A DNA stretch of 64,000 bases, from the NCBI GenBank assembly GCA_021786385.1, contig JAJYNJ010000054.1:1-64000 (forward strand), in the 5' to 3' direction. Source of the DNA: Chloroflexota bacterium (GTDB lineage: Bacteria > Chloroflexota > Limnocylindria > Limnocylindrales > CSP1-4). A model generated the notes under the pieces. The model was given only the letters and a program-made list of their open reading frames with translations, searched no databases and had not been told where the DNA came from. The translations under genes were made by a program, and so were the position numbers. Positions 28,137 through 39,711 of this stretch are shown here, piece after piece. How positions within the stretch are numbered: position 1 is the first letter of the stretch; each line of letters begins with the position of its first letter.

Positions 28137-30629
28137 TCACTTCGGAACGGGCGCCGGGAGCTCGTGTCGTGGGGGCAGCGCTGCGCGGCCGTGGGCATCG
28201 AGGAGTAGCGCCGCGGGCTCGCTCCCCGGCGGCGGCGCCGGGCGAAGCCTGAGCGCCCCGCTGCGGAGCGAGCCCTGGAGGTCGCGAAGGCGCTCCACGG
28301 CGAGCAGCCAGCAGAGCGTCGACTCGGCGCCCTGGTTCGTGTTGCGGCCACCGGCGCCGAGGCCGTCGTAGCAGCCACCGGTCCGGGGATCGGCGACCGG
28401 CACGCCGAGATCGTTGGCGCCCACGAACCAGTCGTAGGCGCGCGCCGCCAGCTCGATCCAGACTGGGTCACCGGTCGCGTCGACCGCCGCCGCGGCCGCC
28501 TCGAGCAGCGCAGTGGCCTCGATCGGCTGCTGGTCGAAGCGGGCCGGGCGTGTGCCCCGGCGCCACCAGCCCTGGTTCCCGACCGGCACCAGATGTCCGT
28601 CGGGCGCGGTCTGCGTCTCGGCCAGCCAGCGCAGCACGCGGAGCCCGAGGGCGACCCAATCGGGCCGGCCCAGCCGACGCCCGGCCACCATCAGCGCGTG
28701 CGGCAGCACGGCGTTGTCGTACGTCACGACCGGCTCGGGCCAGAGCCACGCACCCGGTCCGACGGACGTGCCGCCCGCGGCAGTCGGGAAGGCGGCCGCG
28801 AGCCTGGCCCCCAGCAGGGCGAGCGTGCGCCGTGTCTGGTGCGCGCCATCGGTGCCGAGCGCCGCGTCACAGCCGAGGATCACGTAGGCCCACGGCCGCA
28901 GCGCCCGGAAACCGTGCGTGGCGGGGAGCGCCGTCCGGAAGAGCCGCAGCGCCGCTTCGCGCAGGCGCGGGTCCGGCGCGGCCGCGATCGCCGTGCCGAG
29001 CGCCTGCACGGCGCGGCCGTGGCAGTCTTCCGAGCCCACCTCTTCGATCCAGCGTCCGTCGCTCGTGCGGAAGTTGCGGAACCGGCCCAGGTGTGGCTCG
29101 AACGCCTCCTCCAGAAAGGCCATCGAGCGGCGGGCCGAGGCGAGCGTCACGGGATCGGGGGCGACCCAACTATGCCGCAGATCCACCAGCAGAGCCCGCG
29201 CCACGTCGTCTGTGCAGTAGCCGTGGCGCGCGTCGGGCGTCGTTCCCACCGCGTGCTGGACGACACCGATCCCGTCGGAGAGCTCTTCGAGATGACGGCG
29301 TGCGACCGCGGGAACCGGAATGCGGAGCAGCCGCTCCGACGGCGAGGACGGGACGCGGTCCAGGGGGACGCGCGCGGCGAGCACGGGGATCGGCACGGGC
29401 AGCCGCCGGCCCGCCGGCGCGCGCCGCTCGGCGGCCGCCACGTCCGCGAAGATCTGCCGATAGCGCGCTCCGACGGCCTGCCAGATCATCGAGCGGCCGT
29501 GCGCGTGGGCGCGCTGGCGCAGCTCGTCCCGGGCGGCATGGTCGGTCAGTAGGCGGCCCAGCTCGTCAGCCAGGGCGGCGGCGTCGTCCACCGGAACGAG
29601 GACCCCCCGACCGTCCGCCAACAGCTCGAGCGCGTGTTCGTACGGGGTCGAGATGATCGCCTTGCCCGCGGCGAGCGCGTACGAGAGCGTCCCCGATGCG
29701 ATCTGCTCGACGCTGCCATACGCGGTGACGAAGATGTCACTGGCCTGGAGCCAGGCGATCAGTTCCGCTTGGTCCACATAGCGGTCCACGAACCGCACGT
29801 GACGCTCGAGGTCCAGTTGGCGGACGCGCTCGAGCAGCGAGAGGCGGTAGCCCTCGCCGGCGCGGCGCCGCACCTCGGGGTGCGTGGCGCCCACCACCAC
29901 GAGGCAGACGTCGGGCACGCGGTCGACGATGCGGGCCAGGGCGTCCAGCACCAGCTCGATCCGCTTGTTGGGGCTGAGCAGGCCGAACGAGAGGACCACT
30001 TGGCGCCCCGCCAGGCCGAGCCGCGGCTTGATCGTCTCCGGGTCGGCCAGTGGCAGGTCCGGCACGCCATGGGGAACCACGGCGATCCGCCCCGCCGCCA
30101 CGCCGTAGGTGGCGTGGAGGATCTCGCGGCCGCGCTCGGTCATGACGACGAGCCGGCTGGCACGGTCGGCCAGCTGGCGCAGCACGGCCCGCTGGCCGTC
30201 GCTCGGCCGCCGCAAGATCGTGTGCAGGGTGGCGACGACCGGGACCTGCAGCTCGTCCAGGAGATCGAGCACGTGCCTGCCGTCCGGCCCGCCGTAGATG
30301 CCGTACTCGTGCTGCAGAGAAACGACCCCCACGCCCGACCTGTTGAGCTCTCGGGCGAGGCGTCGGTACGCCCCGCGGTCGTCCGCGGGCAGGCGCCAGC
30401 GGACCTCCGCGGGGTAGACGAGCGCGTCGCCGTCCGCTTCGAGCGCCGCGACGATCGCCGCGTCGCGGGGCATCGGCGGAGCGGCCTGCGTCACGCCCGC
30501 GCGAAGATCGCGGGTGAACGTGGCGATGCCGCATTGACGCGGCGGATAGGTGGCCACGAACGCGATCGAGGCTCCGTCGCCGCCCAGTGGAGCGGAGACG
30601 GGTCCGAAGGGGCTTCGGACCGGCATCAT
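28137..30629 (-). CDS. GT4 glycosyltransferase fused to C-terminal (alpha/alpha) toroid-like domain
   Basis: N-terminal 'IAFVATYPPRQCGIATFTRDLRAGV...VSLQHEYGIYGG...VLSFGLLSPNKRIELVLDAL'; C-terminal 'HGYCTDDVARALLVDL...SEDCHGRAVQALGTAIA...NQGAESTLCWLLAVERLRDL'. ATG near 30629 preceded by AGGGAGGT on the minus strand. Confidence 0.88.
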   Translation of the reverse strand: MMPVRSPFGPVSAPLGGDGASIAFVATYPPRQCGIATFTRDLRAGVTQAAPPMPRDAAIVAALEADGDALVYPAEVRWRLPADDRGAYRRLARELNRSGVGVVSLQHEYGIYGGPDGRHVLDLLDELQVPVVATLHTILRRPSDGQRAVLRQLADRASRLVVMTERGREILHATYGVAAGRIAVVPHGVPDLPLADPETIKPRLGLAGRQVVLSFGLLSPNKRIELVLDALARIVDRVPDVCLVVVGATHPEVRRRAGEGYRLSLLERVRQLDLERHVRFVDRYVDQAELIAWLQASDIFVTAYGSVEQIASGTLSYALAAGKAIISTPYEHALELLADGRGVLVPVDDAAALADELGRLLTDHAARDELRQRAHAHGRSMIWQAVGARYRQIFADVAAAERRAPAGRRLPVPIPVLAARVPLDRVPSSPSERLLRIPVPAVARRHLEELSDGIGVVQHAVGTTPDARHGYCTDDVARALLVDLRHSWVAPDPVTLASARRSMAFLEEAFEPHLGRFRNFRTSDGRWIEEVGSEDCHGRAVQALGTAIAAAPDPRLREAALRLFRTALPATHGFRALRPWAYVILGCDAALGTDGAHQTRRTLALLGARLAAAFPTAAGGTSVGPGAWLWPEPVVTYDNAVLPHALMVAGRRLGRPDWVALGLRVLRWLAETQTAPDGHLVPVGNQGWWRRGTRPARFDQQPIEATALLEAAAAAVDATGDPVWIELAARAYDWFVGANDLGVPVADPRTGGCYDGLGAGGRNTNQGAESTLCWLLAVERLRDLQGSLRSGALRLRPAPPPGSEPAALLLDAHGRAALPPRHELPAPVPK

Positions 30630-31007
30630 CACGCACCTCCCTGTTCTTCCTCCGGGCCGCGCGGCGCAAGGGCCGTGTGCCTGACCCGCCGGTGGCGAGT
30701 GGGTCAGCTGACCGTGCCCGATCACGCCTCGGGCGAGCCCGGCGTGTGGGAGCGTGCGGACGCTCCGCGGTCAGGCGCCTTACGGTCGGGTCGGCCTGGG
30801 CGGCACACGCCGGCATGCCTGAGCCGAACGCGTCGTGAGCGTGGCCCGCTTCGACGTCTGGCCGCAGGGGCGCCAGGGACCCGTAGATCGCGGGCACCCT
30901 GGGAGCACCGGGCTCCACCGCCGCAGCGCCACCCTGGACCTGCATTCCTCCGTCCAGGGTCGCGGCGCAACCGACCGCGCTGTGCGCCGGCGGCCTCGCG
31001 TGCGCCC

Positions 31008-31037
31008 TATATACGCCCCTGATACAGTCCATGTCAA
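31008..31037 (-). promoter_or_regulatory. Near-consensus promoter for the glycosyltransferase (TTGACA-18-TATATA, minus strand)
   Basis: Plus-strand tatata 31008-31013 and tgtcaa 31032-31037; reverse complement reads TTGACA-N18-TATATA. Confidence 0.75.
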
Positions 31038-31038
31038 G

Positions 31039-31066
31039 GCTGCCGAGCGCCCGCTGCCGAGCGCCC
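31039..31066. repeat. Exact 14-bp tandem direct repeat gctgccgagcgccc x2 between divergent promoters
   Basis: 31039-31052 and 31053-31066 are identical. Confidence 0.9.
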
Positions 31067-31082
31067 GCGTCTTGCGCCCGTG

Positions 31083-31100
31083 CGCGACGCGCGTGTCGCG
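31083..31100. promoter_or_regulatory. Inverted repeat CGCGAC-N6-GTCGCG just upstream of the str promoter -35
   Basis: Perfect 6-bp arms; ends 4 bp before TTGACA at 31105. Confidence 0.6.
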
Positions 31101-31104
31101 TTCG

Positions 31105-31133
31105 TTGACACCCCCGGAGGGCGCTGGTAGACT
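31105..31133 (+). promoter_or_regulatory. str operon promoter (TTGACA-17-TAGACT)
   Basis: TTGACA 31105-31110, TAGACT 31128-31133, optimal spacer. Confidence 0.8.
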
Positions 31134-31300
31134 GCGCCTTCGTGGCCGCGAGCCGGCCAGTTCCGCCGTGCATCGGCGGACCGACGGCACGCGGTCTCGC
31201 GGGACCGCACGAGCTCGACGGACACCGGTCCGGACGAGCCACGTGACGCCCGCGGCCGGTATCGCGCCGCCCATCCGCGGCCAGGGCCGGCGGCACCTGC

Positions 31301-31371
31301 GATGGCCGCTGGCCATCCTCAGGGGGAGCCGAACGGCATACCGCCTGCCGATGCGGCAGGGACGGCGTGCC
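31301..31371 (+). ncRNA. Structured str leader segment: two consecutive hairpins
   Basis: gatggcc-gct-ggccatc (31301-31317) and ggca..cctgccg-atg-cggcagg..tgcc (31335-31371) within the ~335-nt leader of rpsL. Confidence 0.45.
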
Positions 31372-31475
31372 GACGGCCGGCACGGCCACCGTGGGCGATC
31401 CTCCCGGATGCCCGATGATGGCGAGCAGTCCGGCCACCAGAATCGACAACGTCCCAGGAAGGAGTCCGCGTCTCC

Positions 31476-31904
31476 GTGCCGACCATCAGCCAGCTCGTCC
31501 GCAAGGGCCGGTCCCGGAAGATCGAAAAGATCAAGGCGCCCGCCATGCGCAGGAACTGGAACAGTCTGCGCCAGCGCCAGGTGCCGATTCCGGGCGCCCC
31601 ACAGAAGCGCGGCGTCTGCCTGCAGGTCAGGACGATGACCCCCAAGAAGCCGAACTCCGCCCTGCGCAAGATCGCGCGCGTCCGGCTCTCGAACATGATG
31701 GAGGTCACCGCCTACATCCCGGGCATCGGCCACAACCTGCAGGAGCACTCGGTGGTGCTCGTGCGGGGCGGCCGCGTGAAGGATCTGCCGTCGGTGAAGT
31801 ACCACATCATCCGCGGGACACTCGACTCGGCTGGCGTCCGCGACCGCAAGCAAGGTCGCTCGAAGTACGGCGCGAAGGCGCCGCAGAACCAGAAGGTCAA
31901 GTAG
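31476..31904 (+). CDS. rpsL: 30S ribosomal protein S12
   Basis: '[59 protein letters not shown]'; GTG start with AGGAAGGAG SD. Confidence 0.98.
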   Translation: MPTISQLVRKGRSRKIEKIKAPAMRRNWNSLRQRQVPIPGAPQKRGVCLQVRTMTPKKPNSALRKIARVRLSNMMEVTAYIPGIGHNLQEHSVVLVRGGRVKDLPSVKYHIIRGTLDSAGVRDRKQGRSKYGAKAPQNQKVK

Positions 31905-32369
31905 ATGCCGCGTCGCGTTCAGACCCCCCGCAAGGCCAAGTACGCCCCGCCGCTGACGCGCACCACCGACCGCTTCGTGGTGAAGCTGATGAAGGATGGC
32001 AAGAAGGGGCTCGCCGAGAGGATCCTGCGACAGGCGCTCGCCCGCGCCGAGGCGGCGGCGCGGCGGCCCGGGCTCGAAGTGCTCGAGGCGGCGCTGCGCA
32101 ACGCGACCCCCATCATCGAGGTCAAGCCGCGGCGCGTGGGCGGCGCCACATACCAGGTGCCGGTGGAGATCCGCGGCGACCGGCGCATGTCGCTCGGCGT
32201 CCGCTGGCTCGTGCAGTCGGCCCGCAAGCGGAACGGCAAGTCGATGAGCGAGAAGCTTGCGGGTGAGCTCGTCGACGCCATGAACGGCCTGGGGGCCGCG
32301 GTGAAGCGCCGCGAGGACACCCACAAGATGGCCGAAGCGAACAAGGCCTTCAGCCACTTCAAGTGGTAG
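31905..32369 (+). CDS. rpsG: 30S ribosomal protein S7
   Basis: '[19 protein letters not shown]...NKAFSHFKW'. Confidence 0.98.
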   Translation: MPRRVQTPRKAKYAPPLTRTTDRFVVKLMKDGKKGLAERILRQALARAEAAARRPGLEVLEAALRNATPIIEVKPRRVGGATYQVPVEIRGDRRMSLGVRWLVQSARKRNGKSMSEKLAGELVDAMNGLGAAVKRREDTHKMAEANKAFSHFKW

Positions 32370-32401
32370 GCCGGACACCAGCAGGGAAGTAGACCGTAAT
32401 C

Positions 32402-34480
32402 GTGGCACGTCAGGTTCCGCTCGCGAAAACGCGGAACATCGGCATCATCGCGCACATCGACGCTGGGAAGACCACGGTCTCCGAGCGGATCCTCTTCTAT
32501 ACGAAGAAGATCTACAAGATCGGCGAGGTGCACGAAGGCGCCGCGACGATGGACTGGATGCCTCAGGAGCAGGAACGGGGCATCACCATCACCGCGGCGG
32601 CGACGACCGCGTTCTGGAACGATCAGCGTATCAACCTGATCGATACGCCCGGGCACGTGGACTTCACCGTGGAGGTGGAGCGCAGTCTGCGTGTCCTCGA
32701 TGGTGCTGTGGTGGTCTTCGACGGCGTGGCCGGCGTGGAACCCCAGTCGGAGTCGGTCTGGCGCCAGGCCGATCGGTACGGCGTGCCGCGCATCTGCTTC
32801 ATCAACAAGATGGACCGCACGGGAGCGGACTTCCGGCGGGGGGTCGAGTCGATCCGCGACCGGCTGGGAGCCAACGCCGTCCCGATCCAGATCCCGATCG
32901 GCGTCGAGGACCAGTTCCGCGGCGTGGTCGATCTGGTCACCATGCAGGCGCTGGTCTGGGGCTCGGACGAGCTCGGCAGCACCTACGACGTGGTCGAGAT
33001 CCCGGCCGAGCTGCGGGCCGAGGCGCAGCGTCACCGCGAGGAGCTCGTGGGGGTAGCGGCCGAGATGGACGACGCGCTGACCCACAAGTACCTGGAGGGC
33101 GTGCCGCTCAGCGAGGAGGAGATCCGGCACGGGATCCGCCTGGGCACCCTCCAGATGAAGATGATCCCGGTGCTCTGCGGATCCGCGCTGCGCAACAAGG
33201 GAGTGCAGCCCGTGCTCGATGCGGTGGTCGACTACCTGCCCTCGCCGCTCGACGTGCCGCCCACCATCGGCGAGGATCCCGAGACCCACGCCGAAGTGGT
33301 GCGCACGGCCGACGACAACGAGCCCTTCGCGGCGCTCGTCTTCAAGATCGCTGCAGATCCCTACGTCGGCAAGTTGGCTTACTTCCGGGTCTATTCGGGG
33401 ACGCTGCGCGCGGGCTCGTACGTGCTGAACTCGACCAAGGGGAAACGCGAACGGATCGGCCGCATCCTGCAGATGCACGCGAACCATCGTGAAGAGATCG
33501 AGGAGGTCTACGCCGGCGACATCGCTGCGATCGTCGGCCTCAAGGAATCCTTCACGGGCGACACGCTGTGCGACCCCGCCCACCCCATCATCCTCGAAAC
33601 GATCCGCTTCCCCGAACCCGTCATCGAGGTCGCCGTGGAGCCGCGCACGAAGGCCGACCAGGACAAGCTGGCGCTGGCCCTGCAGCGGCTTGCGGAGGAG
33701 GACCCCACCTTCCGGGTGAAGACCGACGAGGAGTCCGGGCAGACGCTCATCGCTGGGATGGGCGAGCTCCACCTCGATGTGCTCGTCGACCGCATGACCC
33801 GCGAGTTCCGGGTCGCGGCCAATGTGGGGAAGCCGCAGGTCTCCTACCGCGAGACGATCCGGCGGGCGGCCGACGGCACGGGGCGCTTCGTGCGACAGAC
33901 CGGCGGCCACGGTCAGTATGGCCACGCCGTGATCCGGATCGAGCCCAACGCCCAGGGCGCGGGCTACGAGTTCATCGACAAGATCGTCGGCGGGGTGATC
34001 CCGCGCGAGTTCATCAAGGCCGTCGACGCGGGCATCCGCGAGGCACTGGCGACCGGCATCTACGCCGGGTATCCGGTGGTCGACGTCAAGGTCACGCTCT
34101 ACGACGGGTCGTACCACGAGGTCGACTCGAGCGAGATGGCGTTCAAGATCGCTGGTTCGCTAGCGGTCAAGGACGCGTTCGAGCGGGCGGATCCGGTCAT
34201 CCTCGAACCCATCATGCGGGTGGAAGCGACGATGCCGGAGGCATTCATGGGCGATGTCATCGGCGACCTGAACAGTCGCCGGGGGCATATCGAGGGGATG
34301 GAATCCCGGGGTTCGACCCAGGTCGTCCGTGCCCTCGTGCCGCTCGCCAACATGTTCGGCTACGCGACCGACCTGCGGAGCATGACCCAGGGACGCGCGA
34401 GCTATTCGATGGAGTTCGCGCACTACGCCGAGGTCCCGGCGCAGGTTGCCCAGGAGCTCGTCCAGAAGTCGAAGGTCTGA
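32402..34480 (+). CDS. fusA: Elongation factor G
   Basis: '[56 protein letters not shown]'. Confidence 0.98.
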   Translation: MARQVPLAKTRNIGIIAHIDAGKTTVSERILFYTKKIYKIGEVHEGAATMDWMPQEQERGITITAAATTAFWNDQRINLIDTPGHVDFTVEVERSLRVLDGAVVVFDGVAGVEPQSESVWRQADRYGVPRICFINKMDRTGADFRRGVESIRDRLGANAVPIQIPIGVEDQFRGVVDLVTMQALVWGSDELGSTYDVVEIPAELRAEAQRHREELVGVAAEMDDALTHKYLEGVPLSEEEIRHGIRLGTLQMKMIPVLCGSALRNKGVQPVLDAVVDYLPSPLDVPPTIGEDPETHAEVVRTADDNEPFAALVFKIAADPYVGKLAYFRVYSGTLRAGSYVLNSTKGKRERIGRILQMHANHREEIEEVYAGDIAAIVGLKESFTGDTLCDPAHPIILETIRFPEPVIEVAVEPRTKADQDKLALALQRLAEEDPTFRVKTDEESGQTLIAGMGELHLDVLVDRMTREFRVAANVGKPQVSYRETIRRAADGTGRFVRQTGGHGQYGHAVIRIEPNAQGAGYEFIDKIVGGVIPREFIKAVDAGIREALATGIYAGYPVVDVKVTLYDGSYHEVDSSEMAFKIAGSLAVKDAFERADPVILEPIMRVEATMPEAFMGDVIGDLNSRRGHIEGMESRGSTQVVRALVPLANMFGYATDLRSMTQGRASYSMEFAHYAEVPAQVAQELVQKSKV

Positions 34481-34504
34481 GGGGACACCGAGGAGCTACG
34501 CCAG

Positions 34505-35701
<1,197 letters not shown>

Positions 35702-35704
35702 GGC

Positions 35705-36013
35705 ATGGCGAAGCAGCGGATCCGGATCCGCCTCAAGGCCTACGACCACCGGCTGCTCGATCAGTCGGCGCTCCAGATCGTGGAGACCGCACAGCGGACG
35801 GGCGCCGATGTCGTCGGCCCGGTGCCGCTCCCGACCCGCATCGAGAAATTCACCGTCCTGCGTTCACCGTTCATCGACAAGGACAGCCGGGAGCAGTTCG
35901 AGATCCGCACCCACAAGCGGCTCATCGACATCCTGGATCCGTCGTCGAAGACCGTCGACGCCCTGATGCGACTCTCGCTTGCCGCGGGCGTCGACATCGA
36001 GATCAAGATGTAG
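35705..36013 (+). CDS. rpsJ: 30S ribosomal protein S10
   Basis: '[74 protein letters not shown]'. Confidence 0.98.
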   Translation: MAKQRIRIRLKAYDHRLLDQSALQIVETAQRTGADVVGPVPLPTRIEKFTVLRSPFIDKDSREQFEIRTHKRLIDILDPSSKTVDALMRLSLAAGVDIEIKM

Positions 36014-36625
36014 ATGAGCATCGGACTTCTCGGCCGCAAGGCCGGCATGACACAGATCTTCGCCGAGGACGGCACCATGGTGCCCGTCTCCGTCCTCATC
36101 GTGGAGCCCAACACGGTGACGCGCCTGCGCACCCCCGAGCGCGACGGCTACACCGCCGTGCAGCTCGGCACGGGGACCGCGCGCCGGCTGACGAAGCCGC
36201 GCCTCGGTCAGCTGCGCGACCTGCCGCGGGTGCGCCACGTGCGCGAGTTCCGTGTGGCGAGCGTGGACCCGTACCGCGTCGGGCAGGAGCTCCGCGTGGC
36301 CGAGCTGTTTGCGCCCGGTGACAAGGTGGACGTGACCGGCGTCAGCAAGGGCAAAGGGTTCGCCGGTACCGTGAAGCGGCATCACTTCCGGCGTGGTCCA
36401 GAGACCCACGGGTCCGACTCGCACCGCCAGCCGGGTTCCATCGGCGCGGGCACCACGCCGGGCCGTGTCTACCGCGGCCTCGGCATGGCGGGCCACATGG
36501 GGGACGAGCGAGTCACGATCAAGAAGCTGACCGTGGTGCGCACCGATCCCGAGCGCAACCTGCTGCTCGTGAAGGGGTCCGTGCCGGGCGCCCCCAACGC
36601 CCTCGTGATGGTCAGGAAGGCGTAG
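36014..36625 (+). CDS. rplC: 50S ribosomal protein L3
   Basis: '[13 protein letters not shown]', '[36 protein letters not shown]'. Confidence 0.98.
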   Translation: MSIGLLGRKAGMTQIFAEDGTMVPVSVLIVEPNTVTRLRTPERDGYTAVQLGTGTARRLTKPRLGQLRDLPRVRHVREFRVASVDPYRVGQELRVAELFAPGDKVDVTGVSKGKGFAGTVKRHHFRRGPETHGSDSHRQPGSIGAGTTPGRVYRGLGMAGHMGDERVTIKKLTVVRTDPERNLLLVKGSVPGAPNALVMVRKA

Positions 36626-36629
36626 CCCG

Positions 36630-37253
36630 ATGCCGCAGACCACCCTCTACCGCAAGACCGGCGAGGAGGCCGGGACCGTCGAGCTGCCGGACGCGCTCTT
36701 CGCAGCGCCCGTCAACGCGGCCGTGCTGCACCAGGCGATCGTCGCGCAGCTCGCCGGGCGCCATCTTGGCACGCACAGCACGAAGAAGCGTGGCGAGGTC
36801 GCGGGCGGCGGCAAGAAGCCGTACCGTCAGAAGGGAACCGGCCGCGCCCGCCAGGGCTCGCGCCGCGCGCCGCACTTTGCGGGCGGTGGCGTCGTGTTCG
36901 GGCCACGCCCCCGGAGCTACGAACAGCGGCTGCCGCGCAAGATGAAGCGGCTGGCCCTGCTCGGCGCGCTCACCGCCAAGTACGGCGACGGTGCGGTGCG
37001 CGTCGTGGAGGACCTGGCCCTCGAGGCGATCCGGACCCGTGAGCTCGTGGGGTACCTGAGCGCCCTCAACGCGGCCGGGCGGGTCCTGGTGGTGGCGCCG
37101 AGCCGCGACCAGCGGCTGACGCTCTCCGCCCGCAACCTGCCCGATGTCGAGGTGATCCTGGCCAACTCGCTCAACGTCGTGGACGTGCTGAACGCGGATC
37201 TGCTGCTGATCGAGCAGCCCGCGCTGGCGACGCTCGCGGAGGTGTACGCATGA
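36630..37253 (+). CDS. rplD: 50S ribosomal protein L4
   Basis: '[33 protein letters not shown]'. Confidence 0.97.
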   Translation: MPQTTLYRKTGEEAGTVELPDALFAAPVNAAVLHQAIVAQLAGRHLGTHSTKKRGEVAGGGKKPYRQKGTGRARQGSRRAPHFAGGGVVFGPRPRSYEQRLPRKMKRLALLGALTAKYGDGAVRVVEDLALEAIRTRELVGYLSALNAAGRVLVVAPSRDQRLTLSARNLPDVEVILANSLNVVDVLNADLLLIEQPALATLAEVYA

Positions 37254-37552
37254 CGCTGCAGAGCGCCGAGGTGATCCTCCGGCCGGTCATCAGCGAGAAG
37301 TCGATGGACCTGACGCAGCGGAACAAGTACACGTTCCGGGTCCACGACGATGCCAACAAGCTGCAGATCAAGCGCGCCGTGGAGGACCTCTTCAAGGTCA
37401 CCGTCCTGGCGGTCAACGTCTCCACGACGAAGGCCAAGGAAAAGCGACGCGGAACCAAGCGCGGGCGGATCACGGGCTCGACGAACCCGTGGCGCAAGGC
37501 CGTGGTGACGGTCGCCGCCGGCGACAAGATCGAGTTCTTCGAGGGGGTCTAG
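37250..37552 (+). CDS. rplW: 50S ribosomal protein L23
   Basis: 'VILRPVISEKSMDL...NKYTFRV...ANKLQIKRAVEDLFKVTVLAVN'. Confidence 0.97.
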   Translation: MTLQSAEVILRPVISEKSMDLTQRNKYTFRVHDDANKLQIKRAVEDLFKVTVLAVNVSTTKAKEKRRGTKRGRITGSTNPWRKAVVTVAAGDKIEFFEGV

Positions 37553-37555
37553 GCG

Positions 37556-38386
37556 ATGCCGCTGCGAAGCTACAAGCCGACCTCCGCCGGCCGGCGGTTC
37601 ATGACCCGCTCGACGTTCGCCGAGATCACGACCGACGAGCCGTACAAGCCACTGCTCGAGCCCCAGAAGCGGGGCAGCGGGCGGAACAACCAGGGACGCC
37701 TCACCGTGCGCCACCGCGGCGGCGGCGAGAAGCAGCACTACCGCCGTATCGACTTCAAACGGGACAAGTTCGGGGTACCCGCCCGTCTGGCGACGATCGA
37801 ATACGATCCCAATCGTTCCGCGCGGATCGGGCTGCTCCATTACCGCGATGGGGAGAAGCGCTACATCCTGGTGCCCAATGGGCTGCACGTGGGCGATGTG
37901 GTGGTGAGCGGCCCAGGTGTCGAGGCGCGCGTGGGGAATGCCCTGCCGCTCGCCGACATCCCGCTTGGCACCACGATCCACAACATCGAGCTGGTGCCCG
38001 GCCGGGGCGGCCAGATCGTGCGCTCGGCGGGAGCCTCGGCGCAGTTGCTCGCCAAGGAGGGGGAGTGGGGCACTGTCCGGCTCCCCTCTGGTGAGATGCG
38101 TCGTGTGCCGCTCCGCTGTATCGCCACGGTCGGCCAGGTCGGCAACCTCGACCATGAGAACCAGAGTCTGGGGAAGGCCGGCCGCGCCCGTCACATGGGA
38201 CTACGCCCCGAAGTGCGCGGCGTGGTGATGAACCCGCGCGATCACCCGCACGGCGGTGGCGAGGGCAAGTCGCCCACCGGCATGCCGCCCAAGACGCCCT
38301 GGGGCAAGGCCGCGATGGGGCTGCGCACGCGACGCAACAAGATTACGGGACGCCTCATCGTGCGCTCCCGGCACCGCAAGAGCTAG
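37556..38386 (+). CDS. rplB: 50S ribosomal protein L2
   Basis: '[30 protein letters not shown]', '[15 protein letters not shown]'. Confidence 0.98.
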   Translation: MPLRSYKPTSAGRRFMTRSTFAEITTDEPYKPLLEPQKRGSGRNNQGRLTVRHRGGGEKQHYRRIDFKRDKFGVPARLATIEYDPNRSARIGLLHYRDGEKRYILVPNGLHVGDVVVSGPGVEARVGNALPLADIPLGTTIHNIELVPGRGGQIVRSAGASAQLLAKEGEWGTVRLPSGEMRRVPLRCIATVGQVGNLDHENQSLGKAGRARHMGLRPEVRGVVMNPRDHPHGGGEGKSPTGMPPKTPWGKAAMGLRTRRNKITGRLIVRSRHRKS

Positions 38387-38404
38387 GCCGAAAGGAGGTC
38401 GCTG

Positions 38405-38689
38405 ATGTCGCGGTCAGTCAAGAAGGGACCGTTCGTCGAGGCGCGTCTTCTCGGCCGTGTCCAGGAGATGAACCGGCGCAACGAGAAGCGGGTGCTCAAG
38501 ACCTGGTCCCGGGCGAGCGTCATCTTCCCCGACTTCGTCGGGCACACCATCGCCGTGTACAACGGGCGCAAACATATCCCGGTCTACGTGACCGAGAACA
38601 TGGTCGGACACCGGCTGGGCGAGTTCGCGCCGACACGGACCTTCCGTGGGCACGGCAAGCACACCGAGCGCTCGACGGCGCTGAAGTAG
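38405..38689 (+). CDS. rpsS: 30S ribosomal protein S19
   Basis: '[11 protein letters not shown]...[32 protein letters not shown]'. Confidence 0.98.
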   Translation: MSRSVKKGPFVEARLLGRVQEMNRRNEKRVLKTWSRASVIFPDFVGHTIAVYNGRKHIPVYVTENMVGHRLGEFAPTRTFRGHGKHTERSTALK

Positions 38690-38698
38690 GAGCACGTC

Positions 38699-39037
38699 GT
38701 GCGAGTCGCCGCCACTGCCAAGTACATTCGCCGCTCGACACGCAAGACGCGCCTCGTCGCCCAGGCGATCGTCGGCCGCCCCGTCAGCGAGGCGACGGCG
38801 ATCTTGCAGTTCATGCCCCAGGGCGCGGCGCGGGACGTCGCCAAGGTGTTGAAGAGCGCCGCCGCGAACGCGGAGAACAACCACCACCTCGCACCCGACG
38901 ACCTGGTCGTCGCCGAGGCGCGAGCCGACGAGGGCCCGACCATCAAGCGCTGGCATCCACGCGCGCAGGGGCGCGCCTTCCCCATCCACAAGCCGATGAC
39001 GCACATCACCGTGGTCGTCGAGAGCAGGGAGGCCTAG
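38699..39037 (+). CDS. rplV: 50S ribosomal protein L22
   Basis: '[38 protein letters not shown]'; GTG start. Confidence 0.97.
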   Translation: MRVAATAKYIRRSTRKTRLVAQAIVGRPVSEATAILQFMPQGAARDVAKVLKSAAANAENNHHLAPDDLVVAEARADEGPTIKRWHPRAQGRAFPIHKPMTHITVVVESREA

Positions 39038-39039
39038 CC

Positions 39040-39708
39040 ATGGGGCACAAGGTCCATCCCTACGGTTTCCGGATCGGCGTCTCGCGTGGCTGGACGGCGA
39101 ACTGGTACGCCGACAAGGGCTACACCGACCTCCTCAAGGAGGACTTCGCGATCCGCGACCTGATCGACAAGCGGCTCGCCAACGCGAGCGTCAGTCATGT
39201 CGAGATCGAGCGCGGCATCAACCACGTCACCGTCACGATCCACACGGCCAAGCCCGGCATCGTGATTGGCAAGGGTGGCGCCAACGTCGAGGCGCTACGC
39301 CAACAGATCGGCCGGATCTCGAGCCGCAAGGTCAAGCTCGAGATCAAGGAGATCCGTCAGCCGGAGCTCGACGCACAGCTCGTGGCCGCCAACATCGCGC
39401 AACAGCTGAGCCGGCGCATCGCTTTCAAGAAGGCCATGAAGCAGTCGGTCCAGCGCACCATGAAGGCCGGTGCCAAGGGCGTGCGGATCGCCGTCGCCGG
39501 GCGCCTCGGTGGCGCGGAGATGGCGCGCCGCGAGTGGGAGCGCGAGGGTCGCATCCCGCTCGGCACGCTGCGCGCCGACATCAGCTACGGGCAGGTGCAT
39601 GCCCACACCACGTACGGCCGGATCGGGGTCAAGGTCTGGATCTACCGGGGCGATATCATCCCGGAGCGTCAGGCGCCCCGTGAGGCCGCGGTAGCAGCGG
39701 GGGCCTGA
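39040..39708 (+). CDS. rpsC: 30S ribosomal protein S3
   Basis: 'MGHKVHPYGFRIGVSRGWTANWYADK'. Confidence 0.98.
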   Translation: MGHKVHPYGFRIGVSRGWTANWYADKGYTDLLKEDFAIRDLIDKRLANASVSHVEIERGINHVTVTIHTAKPGIVIGKGGANVEALRQQIGRISSRKVKLEIKEIRQPELDAQLVAANIAQQLSRRIAFKKAMKQSVQRTMKAGAKGVRIAVAGRLGGAEMARREWEREGRIPLGTLRADISYGQVHAHTTYGRIGVKVWIYRGDIIPERQAPREAAVAAGA

Positions 39709-39711
39709 GCG

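Noticed and set aside
31550-31610. S12 insertion ([23 protein letters not shown])
   Set aside because: Length matches the Firmicutes-type S12 I recall (e.g. Bacillus), so not unusual.
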